DNA of 64,000 nt, taken from Populus alba. Taxonomy: Eukaryota > Streptophyta > Magnoliopsida > Malpighiales > Salicaceae. The stretch covers positions 17,745,631 through 17,809,630 of the forward strand of contig NC_133294.1 in NCBI RefSeq assembly GCF_005239225.2, read 5' to 3'. A model generated the notes under the pieces. That model was not told the origin of the DNA. It worked only from the letters and a program-made list of their open reading frames with translations, and made no database searches. Each line of letters opens with the position of its first letter. Position 1 is the first letter of the stretch. Below, piece by piece: positions 11,630 to 23,584 of the stretch. A program made the position numbers and the translations under genes.

Positions 11630-12907
11630 CAGGGGGCAAGCAGGGGCCCGAGCCCCCCCTCTACTTCCATCCATGCATGCATATATAATGCATCTCCGCC
11701 CCTGCTGATAATGCTAATGCATCTCCTGACTTAGTGCCATATGAGCAGTGAGCATCATGCACGAAATGTAAGGCGTGAGATAAAACAAAACCAAGACGTT
11801 GTCCTTCCAAAACCATACTATTATATATATATATATATATATATAGTGTGGATGAGGTTTTTTATTCACAAATGTGAGTTTTCTTACCGTAATTAAATGT
11901 GATTTTTTAATTTGATTTTTTTTTAATTAATTTGCGCAGCCCTAATATAAATACTGTAAATATAAAATCATTACTTTGCGCAATAAATTTTGCAGCCGGT
12001 CAAAAACAAAAATATAAATATAAATCACAAGTAAAAATTTTCAATGAAAATATTGAAGCAGAGCCATCAATTAATTTATTTTTCATTAAATAAAAAAAAG
12101 GAACTTAATTTTAAAATCTATTTTTGTTTTGTTTTAAGATGTTTGTTAATAATTTAATAAGTGTTTTTTTTATATAATTCTACCATTTTCTCTTTATTTT
12201 TTTCTTAGATTTGTTAGTTTTACCAATTGTTTTTTGAATTATTGTTATAGTGCTTTTTTTTTAATTAATTATATATATTTTATTGGTTTGTTTTGATTAT
12301 ACTTGGATTTTTTTATGTTTTGTTTTTAGCAGAGCCATCCAAATTATCAATTTTTTCTCACAATATATGTTTTGATTTTAGGTTGAACCATGAACAAAAT
12401 AAAAGGAATTTGATTTTTTTTTTTTTTTGAAAAAAAATATTGATAACTTGCAACCTAGTGAACCAACTCCAATGTATAATGTTAAAGTTATAGTTGAAGC
12501 AACTCCAATGCACTTCAGTTTACAAAGAACCCGTGTTGATTAGTGAGAATCATTCTTTATTATTTTTTTACTTTATTTGTTTACAAACATAAATAATACT
12601 TCGTTTTAGTTAATGTTTCACTTTAGGTAATGTTTCTTATATACTTTGTATGTTTATATTTGTTAGATATAAAGACTAACAACATTAAAGTGATAAATAT
12701 ATTATAAAATATGAAATTAACTTCGTTGCTTTTGACTCAATTTGATATTGCTACGAACGTTTTATCTTATATAAAAATTATTATATATTTGTAATAAGTT
12801 ATTTGAATAAAACTAAAACACATGTTTTTTTTCATTAAAAAATAAATATTATATTTTATTATATTAATTATGGCCTTCCCTAACAAATAATCCTAGCTAC
12901 GCCCGTG
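11630..12907. mobile_element. non-autonomous hAT-like transposon with 8-bp target duplication
   Basis: The element starts CAGGGGGCAAGC and ends GCTACGCCCGTG, whose reverse complement is CACGGGCGTAGC, so the termini are an imperfect inverted repeat of the CAGGGGCGKAGC type. It is flanked on both sides by CAGGTAGC (11622-11629 and 12908-12915), a perfect 8-bp direct repeat, which is the hAT signature. The GC-rich left end (GGGCCCGAGCCCCCCC) is typical of these elements. The interior is AT-rich, without a transposase ORF. It sits 90 bases from the transposase relic at 9893-11540, but the target duplication shows it inserted as its own unit. Confidence 0.85.
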
Positions 12908-12915
12908 CAGGTAGC

Positions 12916-13601
12916 TTGAACGGGCTGGCTGTGTTGATATCGCTAGGTAATATGGATAATACAGATTCAAGAACAGGATCAATTACAGTGCCTGAAGCAA
13001 CATGGTTCTTTAAACCTTTCCATTCAACTTCTGCCATTAATAAATCAATCAGTGATCTTAATCATAGCTTCCAACCCATACAGTAAGCATCATTCGGGAG
13101 CTCAAAATAATGCATGCTGTCAACTTGATCATTACAGATCAGAATCGGATGTGGGCTTTCAGGATGCGAATCAAAATAAGGTTAAATGGTAAAATCAGAA
13201 TAAATAGCAAACTCAGCCCACAAATTTGCCCACTTCAAAACACTGTTGCGAATTGGTTTTCAATTTAGTTATAGTTTGGGTTTTCAATTTAGCTCTAAAC
13301 TGTGGCGTCTATCACTCATGTACTCATCCAATTCGATGAATCCAGCCCTCGCCAAATGGCAGGAACAGTCAAAATCGTTACCATCTTCAAAGCAACTAGT
13401 ACAGGTTAAGCACTGAGACGACACAGTAAAAAGAAGAGAAATCCAACAAGCAGAGATGAAAAAGATCGAGTCTTTTATGTACAAAGCGTCAAATTAGTAC
13501 AAAATTTAGCTAAAATTAAAAGCTATAAAGTACAATCACTCCTTCTACCTGACTCGGGACTAAAAAAATCATCCAGTAGACCAGTTTCGGGGCATCCAAC
13601 C
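12916..13601. other. intergenic region and 3' flank of the small gene
   Basis: No gene recognised. Bases 13260-13601 probably include the 3' UTR of the minus-strand gene at 13602-13778. The short ORF at 13284-13484 on the minus strand looks like chance. Confidence 0.4.
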
Positions 13602-13778
13602 TTAGAAATGAGAAGCAGCTCGACGACTGGTATTGTGAGAGAAGAAAGAAGCAAAACAGTGAGCAAACCCCACCACTATAGCCACCTTAAGCTGCCCCCT
13701 CTTCGGAATCGGACGGCTAACAAAGCCCCTGGAAACTTTTGCTCCGTTGTAGCTCGTAAGCCTTCTGGCACCTGCCAT
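13602..13778 (-). CDS. small IPKRGQ-motif protein, copy A (58 aa)
   Basis: A complete single-exon frame: ATG at 13778-13776, TAA at 13604-13602. The protein has a basic N-terminus (MAGARRLTSYNG), a central SRPIPKRGQLKVAIVVGFAH, then CFASFFSH and a basic tail SRRAASHF. The core matches copy B at 18529-18756 (IPKRGQVKVAIVLGLAHTFASIF) at most positions. This conservation, in frame and ending at different points, is the main evidence that it is coding. The stretch VAIVVGFAHCFASFF is hydrophobic and could be one short membrane or amphipathic helix. A TATA-like box on the same strand lies about 125 bases upstream. I do not recognise a named family, and the function is unknown. Confidence 0.75.
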   Translation of the reverse strand: MAGARRLTSYNGAKVSRGFVSRPIPKRGQLKVAIVVGFAHCFASFFSHNTSRRAASHF

Positions 13779-13902
13779 CGTTCTTTCTTTCTTTGAGAAA
13801 GATCAAACCTTTCTTGCAATAGAGGCAGCAGTAGAGGTAGAACCAATGTTAGAGAGGTGAGAGTGCTCGAGTTTGCGTGATGAATCGAAGGTCACCTCTA
13901 TG

Positions 13903-13913
13903 GGTTATATTAA
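13903..13913 (-). promoter_or_regulatory. TATA-like box of small gene A
   Basis: Reads TTAATATAACC on the minus strand, about 125 bases upstream of the start codon at 13778. It has the same layout as in small gene B. Confidence 0.45.
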
Positions 13914-14039
13914 GATTTTTGTTGATTAATGCCCTTGGTCATTCATGAAATTACATGGTATGGACATTGTTTTTGAATCCCCTCATAGTGCCAGTTGTAC
14001 GCTTTTCTTTTTTTTATTTTCTTTTTTCAGTTTTTGGTA

Positions 14040-14230
14040 ACTTGAACGTATCTCAGTTAATTTTAGTTAATTTCAGCTCTAAAATTAATAATTATGTAAA
14101 TTTTTATTGATCCTGAGATTAAAATTAATAATTATGTAAATTTTTATTGATCCTGAGATTCTCGAAAATGATTTATAAAAATCAAACTTAAAACTTAAAT
14201 CAATTAAACTAGAACCCTTAGAATTCTAGT
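14040..14230 (-). repeat. decayed SINE relic containing a perfect 40-bp tandem duplication
   Basis: Bases 14081-14120 and 14121-14160 are identical 40-mers (AAAATTAATAATTATGTAAA then TTTTTATTGATCCTGAGATT). The surrounding words (AGTTAATTTCAGCTCTAAAATTAATAATTATGTAA) resemble the 3' half of the window's SINE family on the minus strand, strongly decayed. Confidence 0.6.
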
Positions 14231-17200
14231 TGTATCATTTTTTTAGCATGCCAGCTGTATATTCCATTCTTTTTTTTAGTTTTTTTTTTGTTAATACTTG
14301 AGGTACATGGTATTTTAACTAAAATATATTTTAATTAAAAATTTTATTTTAGATATTTATAAAATACTTAAAAAATATAATTAGATATTTTTATGAAAAA
14401 TAACTTAAAAATACTTTAATTCATATAATCAGACATTGCCTTAATTTTTTTTTATTTTTTTATTTTTTTTTGGAGAGGGGGGTGGGGGGGTTGTTTGACT
14501 TCTAAAGCAGCTGGTTTTGCTTGGGTGTGCTGGCATAGCTTTGCCCATTGTCTTCATTGTTTGAATCCATGAACTTGACCACCGTCCCAAGTAACTCTAG
14601 TCAATTAATTTGAAGATAATGATTGAATGAATTTGAATACAATACTTTAATATTGATATCTAAAATGCAAACATACATTGTAGGTTCATCTTCAAGAGCT
14701 TTTGTTCATATCAATAAGAAGAGATAGTACCTTGATTTGTTCAAATTCCATCTAACCTAGTAAAGAGAGATAATATGAGAGTTTTACTTCGGATTTTTCT
14801 TCAATTTTTTTAATAGTAAATACCTCTTCCATGAGAGTTTTGGTTAGGAATCTTATCCAAACAATCCTACTAAGTAATACCCTTTGTATGCTATTAATAT
14901 TTGGATGGTATTGTGGTTTTTAAATTGTTTTTTACTTAAAAAAAAACATTTAAAATAATTTTTAAAATTTTTTTTCAATGGTTTTGATGTGGTGATATGA
15001 AAAAAGTATTATTTTAAAAAAATATCATTTTAATGTTTTTTTAACTAAAAATCATTTTTAAAAAATATTTTGTATCGTATTACCAAACACATAAACAAAT
15101 AATTATGTGATAAACCTTGATTTCAACTTCTACCTTTAAAAATAGTGACAACTTGTTAAATGAATATGACTAATTTTCTTATAGGAATATTCAATCACCT
15201 AAATTGATAGTTCACGTAAATGATAATAATTTATACTTTGGTTAGGTTTTCGAACTTAGCTTGTAAATCAAGTAAGAGGGGATATGTTTTGAAATCTAAC
15301 AATCCAATGGTTCATCCCTAGAAATGAAGGTGTTGGATTTCATGAAATGTAAATTATAATTTTAAAAATTTAATTTGATGAGTTGACTCCTGATTTCATT
15401 AATTTAAAACTAGAATTAAATTAAATTTAAAAAAAAATTAAAAAAATTAAAAATTCAAATCATCTAGTAAGTTGATCTAATTATAATTCTTTAATTATTT
15501 ATTTTTTTTATTTAAAATAATATTATTTTGATTTATAAAAAAAAAAAAATTAAAATTGACCAGTAATCCACCAAAACCTGAAAACTTGATAACTTGCACA
15601 AAATTTATAACTCTGGTCTTGAACCGGATCAATCACGGTGCCGGTTTAAAAACTCAGTGTTAACACTAATTATTATTTAATGGCAGGTTTGTCGTCTTCA
15701 ACATGGAGAGAGATACAACCGAGAGGACAAGATGATGGTGTTTTCGTAAAATAAGGATAAAGTATGGGTTAAAAGAAGGATGATAAGATCAAAAGTTAAG
15801 GTTGAATAAAAATCACGTGCCCCATTGTGTTGTTCCTTAAACAATGTGAAAAGCCATCGCGCTGTCATGTCCCCCGCTCCCACGGTGCTTCATGTCGCCT
15901 TTTTCTTTTTTCTTCTCTCTCTCTCCATAGCTGATTCCACGCCCCGTTCAATAATACATATATTTAAACAATATGAAAAGCATAATATTATTTTTAAAAA
16001 AGCTAAAAAATATAATATATTTTTTTTTAAAATAGCATCCTTTTTGTTCTTTTTAAAAAATGATTCTTTCTTCCTCTTCTTCTTCTTTTACCTTAAATCA
16101 TTAAATTTATTTTTTTTTTAATCTCAACTTTCGAATATTGTGAGGATTAAAATTTGTGGTTGTTAATTTGTTTTTATTTATTTTTTATATAATTATCTCA
16201 ATTTAAAAAGAAAATATTTTTATATAGCTCATCATTTATTTTTTTTTAAAAAAAAAAGCTTCAATAACTTTATTAAAGAGCTCCTATCTTTATTATCATA
16301 GGATTAAATAAAGATATAATTTAAAAACATAAAGTAATGAAATCAAACAGAATCCATGACTTTATATATAGTTGTTTTAATATCTTTTTTTAAAAATCCG
16401 CATGTGTTTTTTTTATTTACGTTAAATAACTACTCCGAAAAAAGATGTTTAACCCGCCGCATCGCATAGGCAACCTTTCATGAACATAAAGGATATTTTC
16501 TTTTCTTTTCTTTTCTTTTTTCATCACAGTCAATATTTTTCTCGTTGAAAGAAATATTTCAAAGTCAGCATCATATTTCTTTTCATAGAGAGAATCAAAG
16601 AAATCCAAAAGAAATATATTTAAAAGAAGATGCCAGGTCATGGCCGCCATGCTTACAGCAAATTAAATAAACTAAATAATTTTGGTGGTATAGCTTTAAT
16701 TGATCGATTCTAGTTTTATTTTTTAAAAATTATCGGTTTAATTTTATAAATTTTAAAATTATTAAAAATTATATAATTATTAATTTCAGAATTTATAAAG
16801 TTAATTGAATATAGGTTTGGATATTAATATTAATTAAAAAAAAAAGCCTAAAGCAACACAGTATAGTACTACACTAAATTAGTATAATTAACACCATTCA
16901 TTGAACCTGAATCTTGCAAGTGGAGAAGGCCTCTGGATTCAATGAACTTCCTGTAATTCTTGGACAACATTATTTTAATTGTGTCAGATTTTGTTAGGGC
17001 AGGGAATAGATTTGGTTCTAGTCAAATGGGATTTGAAATTGAAGCCACCTGGCCAATTATTTGTGGCGGGTTTTTAATAATTTATTGAGATAAATACTTT
17101 ATTTGAAATCAGGGGATGCATCTTCTGCTTACTTTATAGCATGCTTGACAGAACCCTAGAAAATCAAGCATTGATAATTCTGTCCACGCAGTAATAGCAA

Positions 17201-18528
17201 TTATTGATTCGGTAATAGCTTACATCATGATTTTCTGTTTTAATAACTATTATTGATTCGGTAATAGCTTACATCATGATTTTCTGCTTTAATAACTTAA
17301 TGGGTAAAGTATCCTCCAAGGTTTATGCATCGGCACCTCATAGATTATGTAGATATTTCAAGTATGACATTAACATTTACTTGACATTTTGTCTCCTTGA
17401 AATTTTATAATACAGGAGCCTTTAGGCATCGTGTAAAAGTATTTATCCTTGTGATCCAATCCATATCCATTTCTATGCTCATTAATTAGGTTAATTTGAA
17501 TTATATAGATTAATTTAGGTCAATTTAAAATAATTTAAAATAATATTATTAAAATTATTAAATTTTAGACGAATCAGAATATTTATTTTGAAACTCGAGT
17601 TATAAGTTAATTCGAGTTAAATAAATTAATTTAAATTGATTCGAGTTAAATCAAAATAATATCATTTAAGATTTTTTAAAAAAATTAAAATGATATCTTG
17701 ACTTTTTTTTAAAAGTCAAGTTGGGTTTTTATTAGGTCAATATAGATTCAAATTAATCTATATTAAATTATATCAATCGACTCAGTTTAATTTAAAATCA
17801 AATCTAAATTGAGGGTTTCTAATTGACCAAGTGATTATAAAATTTTTTTTATTAGAAAGCTACAAATATATAATTGGATTTTCATTTTTTTCATTTTTTT
17901 TATACGAATATGTTATTTTTCAAGTAAAAGTTAACTCAATAAAATTCAGACGATCCCAACAAATCAATCTATAACATGTTTAAAACTCAATTTAACTTTT
18001 AAATATATTTTAAAAAATAATAATGAAACATCCATCTTTTTTTATTTACACATATTAACGTGTGACTACAACTCTTGAAATGGGTTTAATAACTTTGATT
18101 TAATTAACAAAAACTTCTACTCATGAACTTGAAAAAAAAAAAGTCAGTTTTTAAAACATAACCTTTCCATAATAAAATTAGGTTTGGTAATTAATTACTC
18201 AACAGATTTTAAGTTCACAAAATTGTCTTGACTTGTTTATGCAAAGAAAACTCCACCCTCGTTGGTTGAACCATTGATCTGGGCAAAATTAATAAATCTC
18301 TCAGCCACAAATTTAATTACTTGCTAATAATGAGAATTAACGATTTGCTGCAAAATCTTGCCCATCACAAAGCAACATCAAAGACTAGAGAATCAAAGTA
18401 GAATCAAGAAGTTCATCTGAAATTAATTAGCAGAACAAAATCTCTGTACAATGGAAGAAACACCAGTAACCTCATAGAACACATGAACAAAGACGATAAA
18501 AAAAAAAAAATTGTTCATTTCCGACGAG
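14231..18528. other. long intergenic region with repeat relics
   Basis: No supported gene. It holds an AT-rich repeat copy (about 14925-15095), a CCGGTTTAAAAACT-type relic (about 15560-15660), a very decayed SINE-like stretch ending GATATTAATATTAATT (about 16680-16835), a 49-bp tandem duplication (17200-17297), and the likely 3' UTR of small gene B (about 18300-18528). ORFs at 15825-16121 and 16417-16650 are low-complexity or unsupported. Confidence 0.5.
17200..17297. repeat. 49-bp tandem duplication
   Basis: Units 17200-17248 and 17249-17297 both begin ATTATTGATTCGGTAATAGC. They differ at one base (CTGTTTT against CTGCTTT). Confidence 0.9.
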
Positions 18529-18756
18529 TCACTGAACTCGAGCCAAGTTTCTGAGCCTTCCATGGTCTAGTGACTGGTGAGCTAACCGGAAAGCACCACT
18601 TTTCTTGCGGGGAGAAAAAATTGAAGCAAAAGTATGGGCCAAACCCAGTACTATCGCCACCTTAACTTGACCTCTCTTGGGGATCATACGGCCATAGAAC
18701 CTCTGTTGTGAGTAACTTCCACCATTGATCATGACGCTCCTGCCGCTAGCTGCCAT
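18529..18756 (-). CDS. small IPKRGQ-motif protein, copy B (75 aa)
   Basis: Single-exon frame, ATG at 18756-18754, TGA at 18531-18529. The open frame continues upstream to about 18846, but only through a TTG, so the ATG at 18756 is the natural start. The order is MAASGRSVMINGGSYSQQRF, YGR, MIPKRGQVKVAIVLGLAH, TFASIFSP, then a basic tail (RKKSGAF...HGRLRNLARVQ) that is longer than in copy A. The shared core with the gene at 13602-13778, same strand and about 4.8 kb away, points to an old local duplication. The central hydrophobic run (VAIVLGLAHTFASIF) may associate with a membrane. A clear TATATAAA lies about 150 bases upstream. No family name or function is recognised. Confidence 0.8.
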   Translation of the reverse strand: MAASGRSVMINGGSYSQQRFYGRMIPKRGQVKVAIVLGLAHTFASIFSPRKKSGAFRLAHQSLDHGRLRNLARVQ

Positions 18757-18902
18757 CTCTGTATATATTCTAGGTCTTCCTTCTTCTCCTGAGAGATCGA
18801 AGATGTTAGAGAAGAAGAGAAAAGCTGCTGAGGCTCGGGAATGCAAGTAAAGGGTGCTGGCTTAATTGGAGACTGGCTTAGTTTTTAGTCTCTGACGGTT
18901 TG

Positions 18903-18911
18903 GTTTATATA
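18903..18911 (-). promoter_or_regulatory. TATA box of small gene B
   Basis: TATATAAAC on the minus strand, about 150 bases upstream of the start at 18756. It implies a leader of roughly 120 bases. Confidence 0.6.
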
Positions 18912-19377
18912 GAGATTGGTCTGGTGAAAATGCCCTTTACTATTTGCTGCAGCTAAAGACTCGCCATTACTTTGTTCACAATTTTGACCATGCTTAAGAT
19001 CACAATTATACAGAATCTGCAAGGTTTGGCAGGGATAGGATGGTCATTTGGAACTCTTGTAGCGTAATGTAGACAAGAAGATGCTACTTTTTTTTTTTTA
19101 TTATATGATAATGTTGGTAAAGCAAGAGCATTGAATGGTTTTAGTGCAAGATGACATTATTTTTTAAGACATGTTGCATATGGTTCACGTTGGTGTTTTG
19201 TTTTTATTGGCTAGGGCTTCGAAGTCATCGTGGCCAATTGTGGACATCACCATAGTGTCACTGTCTTAATTGTTCCTCCTCTTTCTCTTTCCGACTGCTT
19301 ATTCGCTCTTTGAGATTACATCAATGGAGCAATTAATTAATTTTTTTTACACTTGTCTCCTTTCCAACTAATTAGTT

Positions 19378-19505
19378 TTTTTTTTAATTGACGTGAGTGT
19401 CCGAACTAGTTTTTATGTGTACTTTTGACTAATTCCACGAGCTTTTAAAGTTAATGAATTATGTAAGTCTCTAATGGCTCTACAATTTATAAGACTCGAA
19501 CTAAT
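19378..19505 (-). mobile_element. 3' half of a decayed SINE
   Basis: Minus-strand SINE relic. The + strand reads GACGTGAGTGTCCGAACTAG, then TTGACTAATTCCACGAGC, then AAAGTTAATGAATTATGTAAG. These align in order with the intact SINE at 44995-45189. The tRNA-like head is missing or unrecognisable. Confidence 0.65.
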
Positions 19506-21732
19506 AATTTTTAAAAAACAAACTTAAAATATGATTAGTTAAATTATATTTCTCAAAATTTTACTATTTAGTCTTTAATTGCCCATCTTGTTTTCACTGT
19601 GAAATTCATCATGGCACAACTTTATACTTTATTTTGGTGTTTGTTCACGAGTACAAGATAAATATGTATTTTGTTAAAAAAAACAAGTCTTTTATTTCAA
19701 GACAACAACTAAATATTATCTAATAGAATTATTTTAAAAAAAATGTTTCAACTGCCAAAAGCAATAATGGTCTTAAGAGCTTTATACATATATATATATA
19801 TATATATAGATCAAGAATTAATATTTTTAATAAACATTGCAACCAAAACTAAAAGATGAGGAATCATAAAAACTGTAGGAGGATTAACTGATTGAATTTT
19901 TATGCATGTTTTAACAGTAAAAATTAACGCCCAGCTAATAGAGGGAAGAGATTGGCACAATTTTGACGGGTTGAGGGTAGTATTGGTGCAATCCGTAGAA
20001 AAGGGACCAAATCGAAACTTCCCTCATAAGTGAAGGGTGTATTTCTAGTTTGCCCTTAAAAATGGTGAGCACTGGCTGACGATACATTTGCTGACACTTG
20101 CAATAACGTGCTGAGAAAGAGTTAAGAAATACACTGAATCAAGACCTTTTCTTTCAAATATTAAGCAATGAGATTTCACTGTAGTTATTTGCCCACCAAA
20201 GCATTGTATGCATCCAATAATAGCACTAGGCTTACATGTTCCTTAAATATTATTTAAGGTAAGGTATCTGAAATTAGTCGAAATATATATATATAATTAT
20301 GATTTAAATATTAAAATAAATTATTATAAATTCTAATAAGTGGGTTTTCGATATTAACTAAAGTAGATTATATTTATCACTTAAAAGCAAGTGAATTGGT
20401 TATTATTTTTGGATGATACATATGTTCCTTGATCTTATCATTATTTATGACTTTAATTAATATTATTAAATTCATTTCGTTAACATCTTTTAAATGTTTC
20501 CAAGTATTTTCATTTAAAATCACTATATACATCTCGAGTGATGATTATAAGTTGGAAAAGTTTCTTACTAGTGCCCAAATTCAAGCACTTGAGAACCATT
20601 CATTGTATGAGGGATCATGGATAGAAGCACTACATGCTTTTTAGCATGTGAAAGAATAGAATGTAACATAAGTCATTAATTACTTAAAAAAAAATTAAAA
20701 TATTTTTTTTTAAAAAAAATTATTTTTGACATTAGCACATTAAATCAAGATTTAAAAACACTAAAAAATATATTAATTTAAAATAAAATTAATTATTTTA
20801 AAAAATTATTTTTAAAATAAAAAAATACACGGCAGCTTTTTAATAACTTTTGTAGTCGATAAGATATTGTGTGTGTGTGCCCACGGACCATATTCAGGGA
20901 TTCAGCAATCCACAACTTCCCTTTTTTATATTATTTTATTTTTGGATGATTAATCATGACCCTGTTGACAACTTTGTCAGTGTAAACTAGGATAAGCTAC
21001 AAGAACCTTCTCTAAAGTTTGAAGATTTTTCAAGATCACGATCAAGATTTCTGCAGCAAAGATATTTTTTAAATTTATAATTTATTTAAAATTATATTAA
21101 ATTATTTTTTAAGATTTTTTTAATTCAAAAAATATTTTAAAAACATGAATTTAAATAGATGCAATAATCATATAAATAGCATGCTAACCTATTTAGCCAT
21201 ATAATCATCCTTAAATAAACAAACAATGACTATGATTATTAAGAGGATGTAGAAAAATAATTATAAATATAAATTAAAAAATTCTTATATAATTGATTTA
21301 ATCAATAATATATTTTTTAAATAATTATTTAAAAAAAAATGGATTGCACAAATGTAATTCAGTAACCCTTCTGCTTCTATCTATTGATCACCTTAGGCAG
21401 GTTTTAATATTTAATTTACTTAATATCTTAAAGATGGAAAGCATTTGGGCTAGTTCGTTTGGGCTGAAATAACAAATAGTTTATGAGTTTGTACCAGCCC
21501 TTTTAAGGGCTTTTTTGCTTCTTAAAAGCCCATGAATAAGATAAAGAAGAGCATATAATAATGGAATCATGATATTCTCATATTTTGACCGACAACAATT
21601 TTGATCTCTTGGTCAATACAGGTGACTGAGAAGAAACAGGAAGCAGCAGCCATGGCGATTAACAAAATAATAAGAGCAAGTCCACGACGATTCATCCACT
21701 GATCGTTTCATTGGTTTAGCAGGGAATCATTA
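19506..21732. other. intergenic region, no gene
   Basis: AT-rich sequence with a TA microsatellite (19788-19808) and an AT-rich repeat copy (about 20675-20835). The short ORF at 20429-20644 has no recognisable content. Confidence 0.45.
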
Positions 21733-22121
21733 CCAAATTGAATGAAAATAAAATATTTATTATGTTTTTAAAGAAGGCAACTGATAAAAAAAAAATAGAT
21801 TGAATAAGACGGGATTGTAAAGAATTAAAAAAATCAGTTAGTAGTAAGAGCTTGGGATTAAAGAATTTGTTTTCCCTGTGATCTTAAGTTTGAGCCCTGT
21901 AGTTGATAATATGATGGTAACTGGAGACTTATATAATCGTTAACTTCAAGATTCGTAGGATTAGTTAAAATACACGTAAACTGGTACAGACACTCACGTT
22001 AATAATAATAATGATAAAAAATAGACCATTTCATATAAAACTCTCAACATTGTTTTTGCTCTTGGATGCGTTCTATGAAATAAAAGAGATAGAAACAAAA
22101 CAGTTTCATGTGGAATAACCA
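21733..22121 (+). repeat. 389-bp tandem duplication, unit 1, with SINE
   Basis: Begins CCAAATTGAATGAAAATAAA. About 21834-22010 is a + strand SINE: tRNA-like A box region TAGTAAGAGCTTGGG, B box region AAGTTTGAGCCC, body ATGATGGTAACTGGAGACTTA, and end CACTCACGTTAATAATAATA. After the SINE comes TTTCATATAAAACTCTCAAC and CTTGGATGCGTTCTATGAAA. Confidence 0.8.
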
Positions 22122-22515
22122 CCAAATTGAATGAAAATAAAATATTTAATATGTTTTTTAAAGAAGGCAATTGATAAACATAGTAGATTGAATAAGACGG
22201 AGATTGCATAGAATAAGAAAATATCAATCAATGGTAAGAGTTTGGAATCACAAAGTTTGTTTTCCCTGTAATTTTAGATTCGAGCCCTGTAGTCGCTAAT
22301 ATAATTATCACTGAAGGCTTATATGATTATTAACTTTATGGTTCGTGAAATTAACGAGGTATACAAACTTGTATAAACACTAACATTCATAATAATAATA
22401 ATAAAAAAAAAACAAATAATTTCATATAAAACTCTTGAGATTGATTTTGCTCTTGGATGCGTTCTATAAAATAAAAGAGAATGCGTTCTATAAAATAAAA
22501 GAGAATGAAACAAAA
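22122..22515 (+). repeat. 389-bp tandem duplication, unit 2, with SINE
   Basis: Same order as unit 1: CCAAATTGAATGAAAATAAA, then a SINE at about 22225-22400 (A box ATGGTAAGAGTTTGG, B box GATTCGAGCCC), then the GGATGCGTTCTATAAAATAA block. That last block is itself duplicated (two 26-bp copies at about 22457-22508). Flank and SINE are duplicated together, so the SINE was present before the duplication. Confidence 0.8.
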
Positions 22516-22613
22516 CAAGTCCGTCTTTTCATGTATTTATATCTTGAAAACATATCAATTCATTTTAAAATCATCATATATTCCATTATCTTCTTCTTCG
22601 TTATCTCTTCTGC

Positions 22614-23030
22614 ATGCAGATGAATATTCTATCATGGAATACCAGAGATCTGGACGCGCACTCTCCATGCATGATGTCAGGCAAACGAAAGGCTGAGCAG
22701 AGGCATCTCTCGACTGTTTTAAAAGCGTCTGGTAACGAATTCACAAGGCCTTGTCAAGATCTTCATAGACACGATCGTCAAGATTCCTGTTATTGTAAAG
22801 AGGATCAAGACGGCAGCTTGCAGGTCCTGAAAAGAGTCTTGGTCGAGACTCTCCGATGGGGCAGGGCCTGATAGATCCAAACACAGTAAGAACACGCCAC
22901 CGCATTTGTGACCTGCAGCGGTTAACGTCTCCGTTCATTTCCCAATCAGAGCAGGCAGCGCAAGGAATCATCATAGCCAAGGGTGTAAAACCATGACATT
23001 GAGTTCTATCCATTGGTGACATTTGATATA
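22614..23030 (+). other. GC-richer island, possible LINE relic
   Basis: A stretch with higher GC than its surroundings. The + strand frame begins MNILSWNTRDLDA, which resembles the start of plant LINE ORF2 (MN-ISWN-RGLG, endonuclease domain). The next residues do not continue the family convincingly, and both strands have open frames of 85-93 codons. I would treat it as a retroelement fragment of uncertain type. Confidence 0.3.
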
Positions 23031-23534
23031 AAATATCACATCATGTCCAAGTTTTAGATTGATTGATTATGATGTGAATGTGTGATTCTATTTAACGGAA
23101 AGATATGTTGATGGCATTTAACGGAAAGATAATGGTTTTTTTTTAAGTGTTTTTTATTTGAAAATATATTAAAATAATATTTTTTATATCAATATTTTAA
23201 TCTGAAAACATAAAAAAAAAAACTCATAAATATTAATAAATTTTTTAAAAAAATAAACAGGCTAGATAAAAAAAAAAAAAAAGTATCATTAAGTGAGAAG
23301 TAGAAGCACTTTGTTTAACATGCCCACAAGCATTTCCAAGATTTTTTTGTATGACTCTATGCGTTACGTTTCTGTATGCATATAATAATTAATGCGTGGA
23401 TGAGCTCAGTATAACGTCTTGATGAACTCATATGTATAAGGTATTGATGACCTAGATGTTGTCGACACAAAAACAATTAATATTAAATTTCTGTATTTAA
23501 AACTGATTATTATCTGGATAGAGGAATAATACAG

Positions 23535-23584
<50 letters not shown>

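Noticed and set aside
18757..18846. Upstream extension of small protein B
   Set aside because: The open frame begins with TTG, not ATG. The first ATG in a normal context is at 18756.
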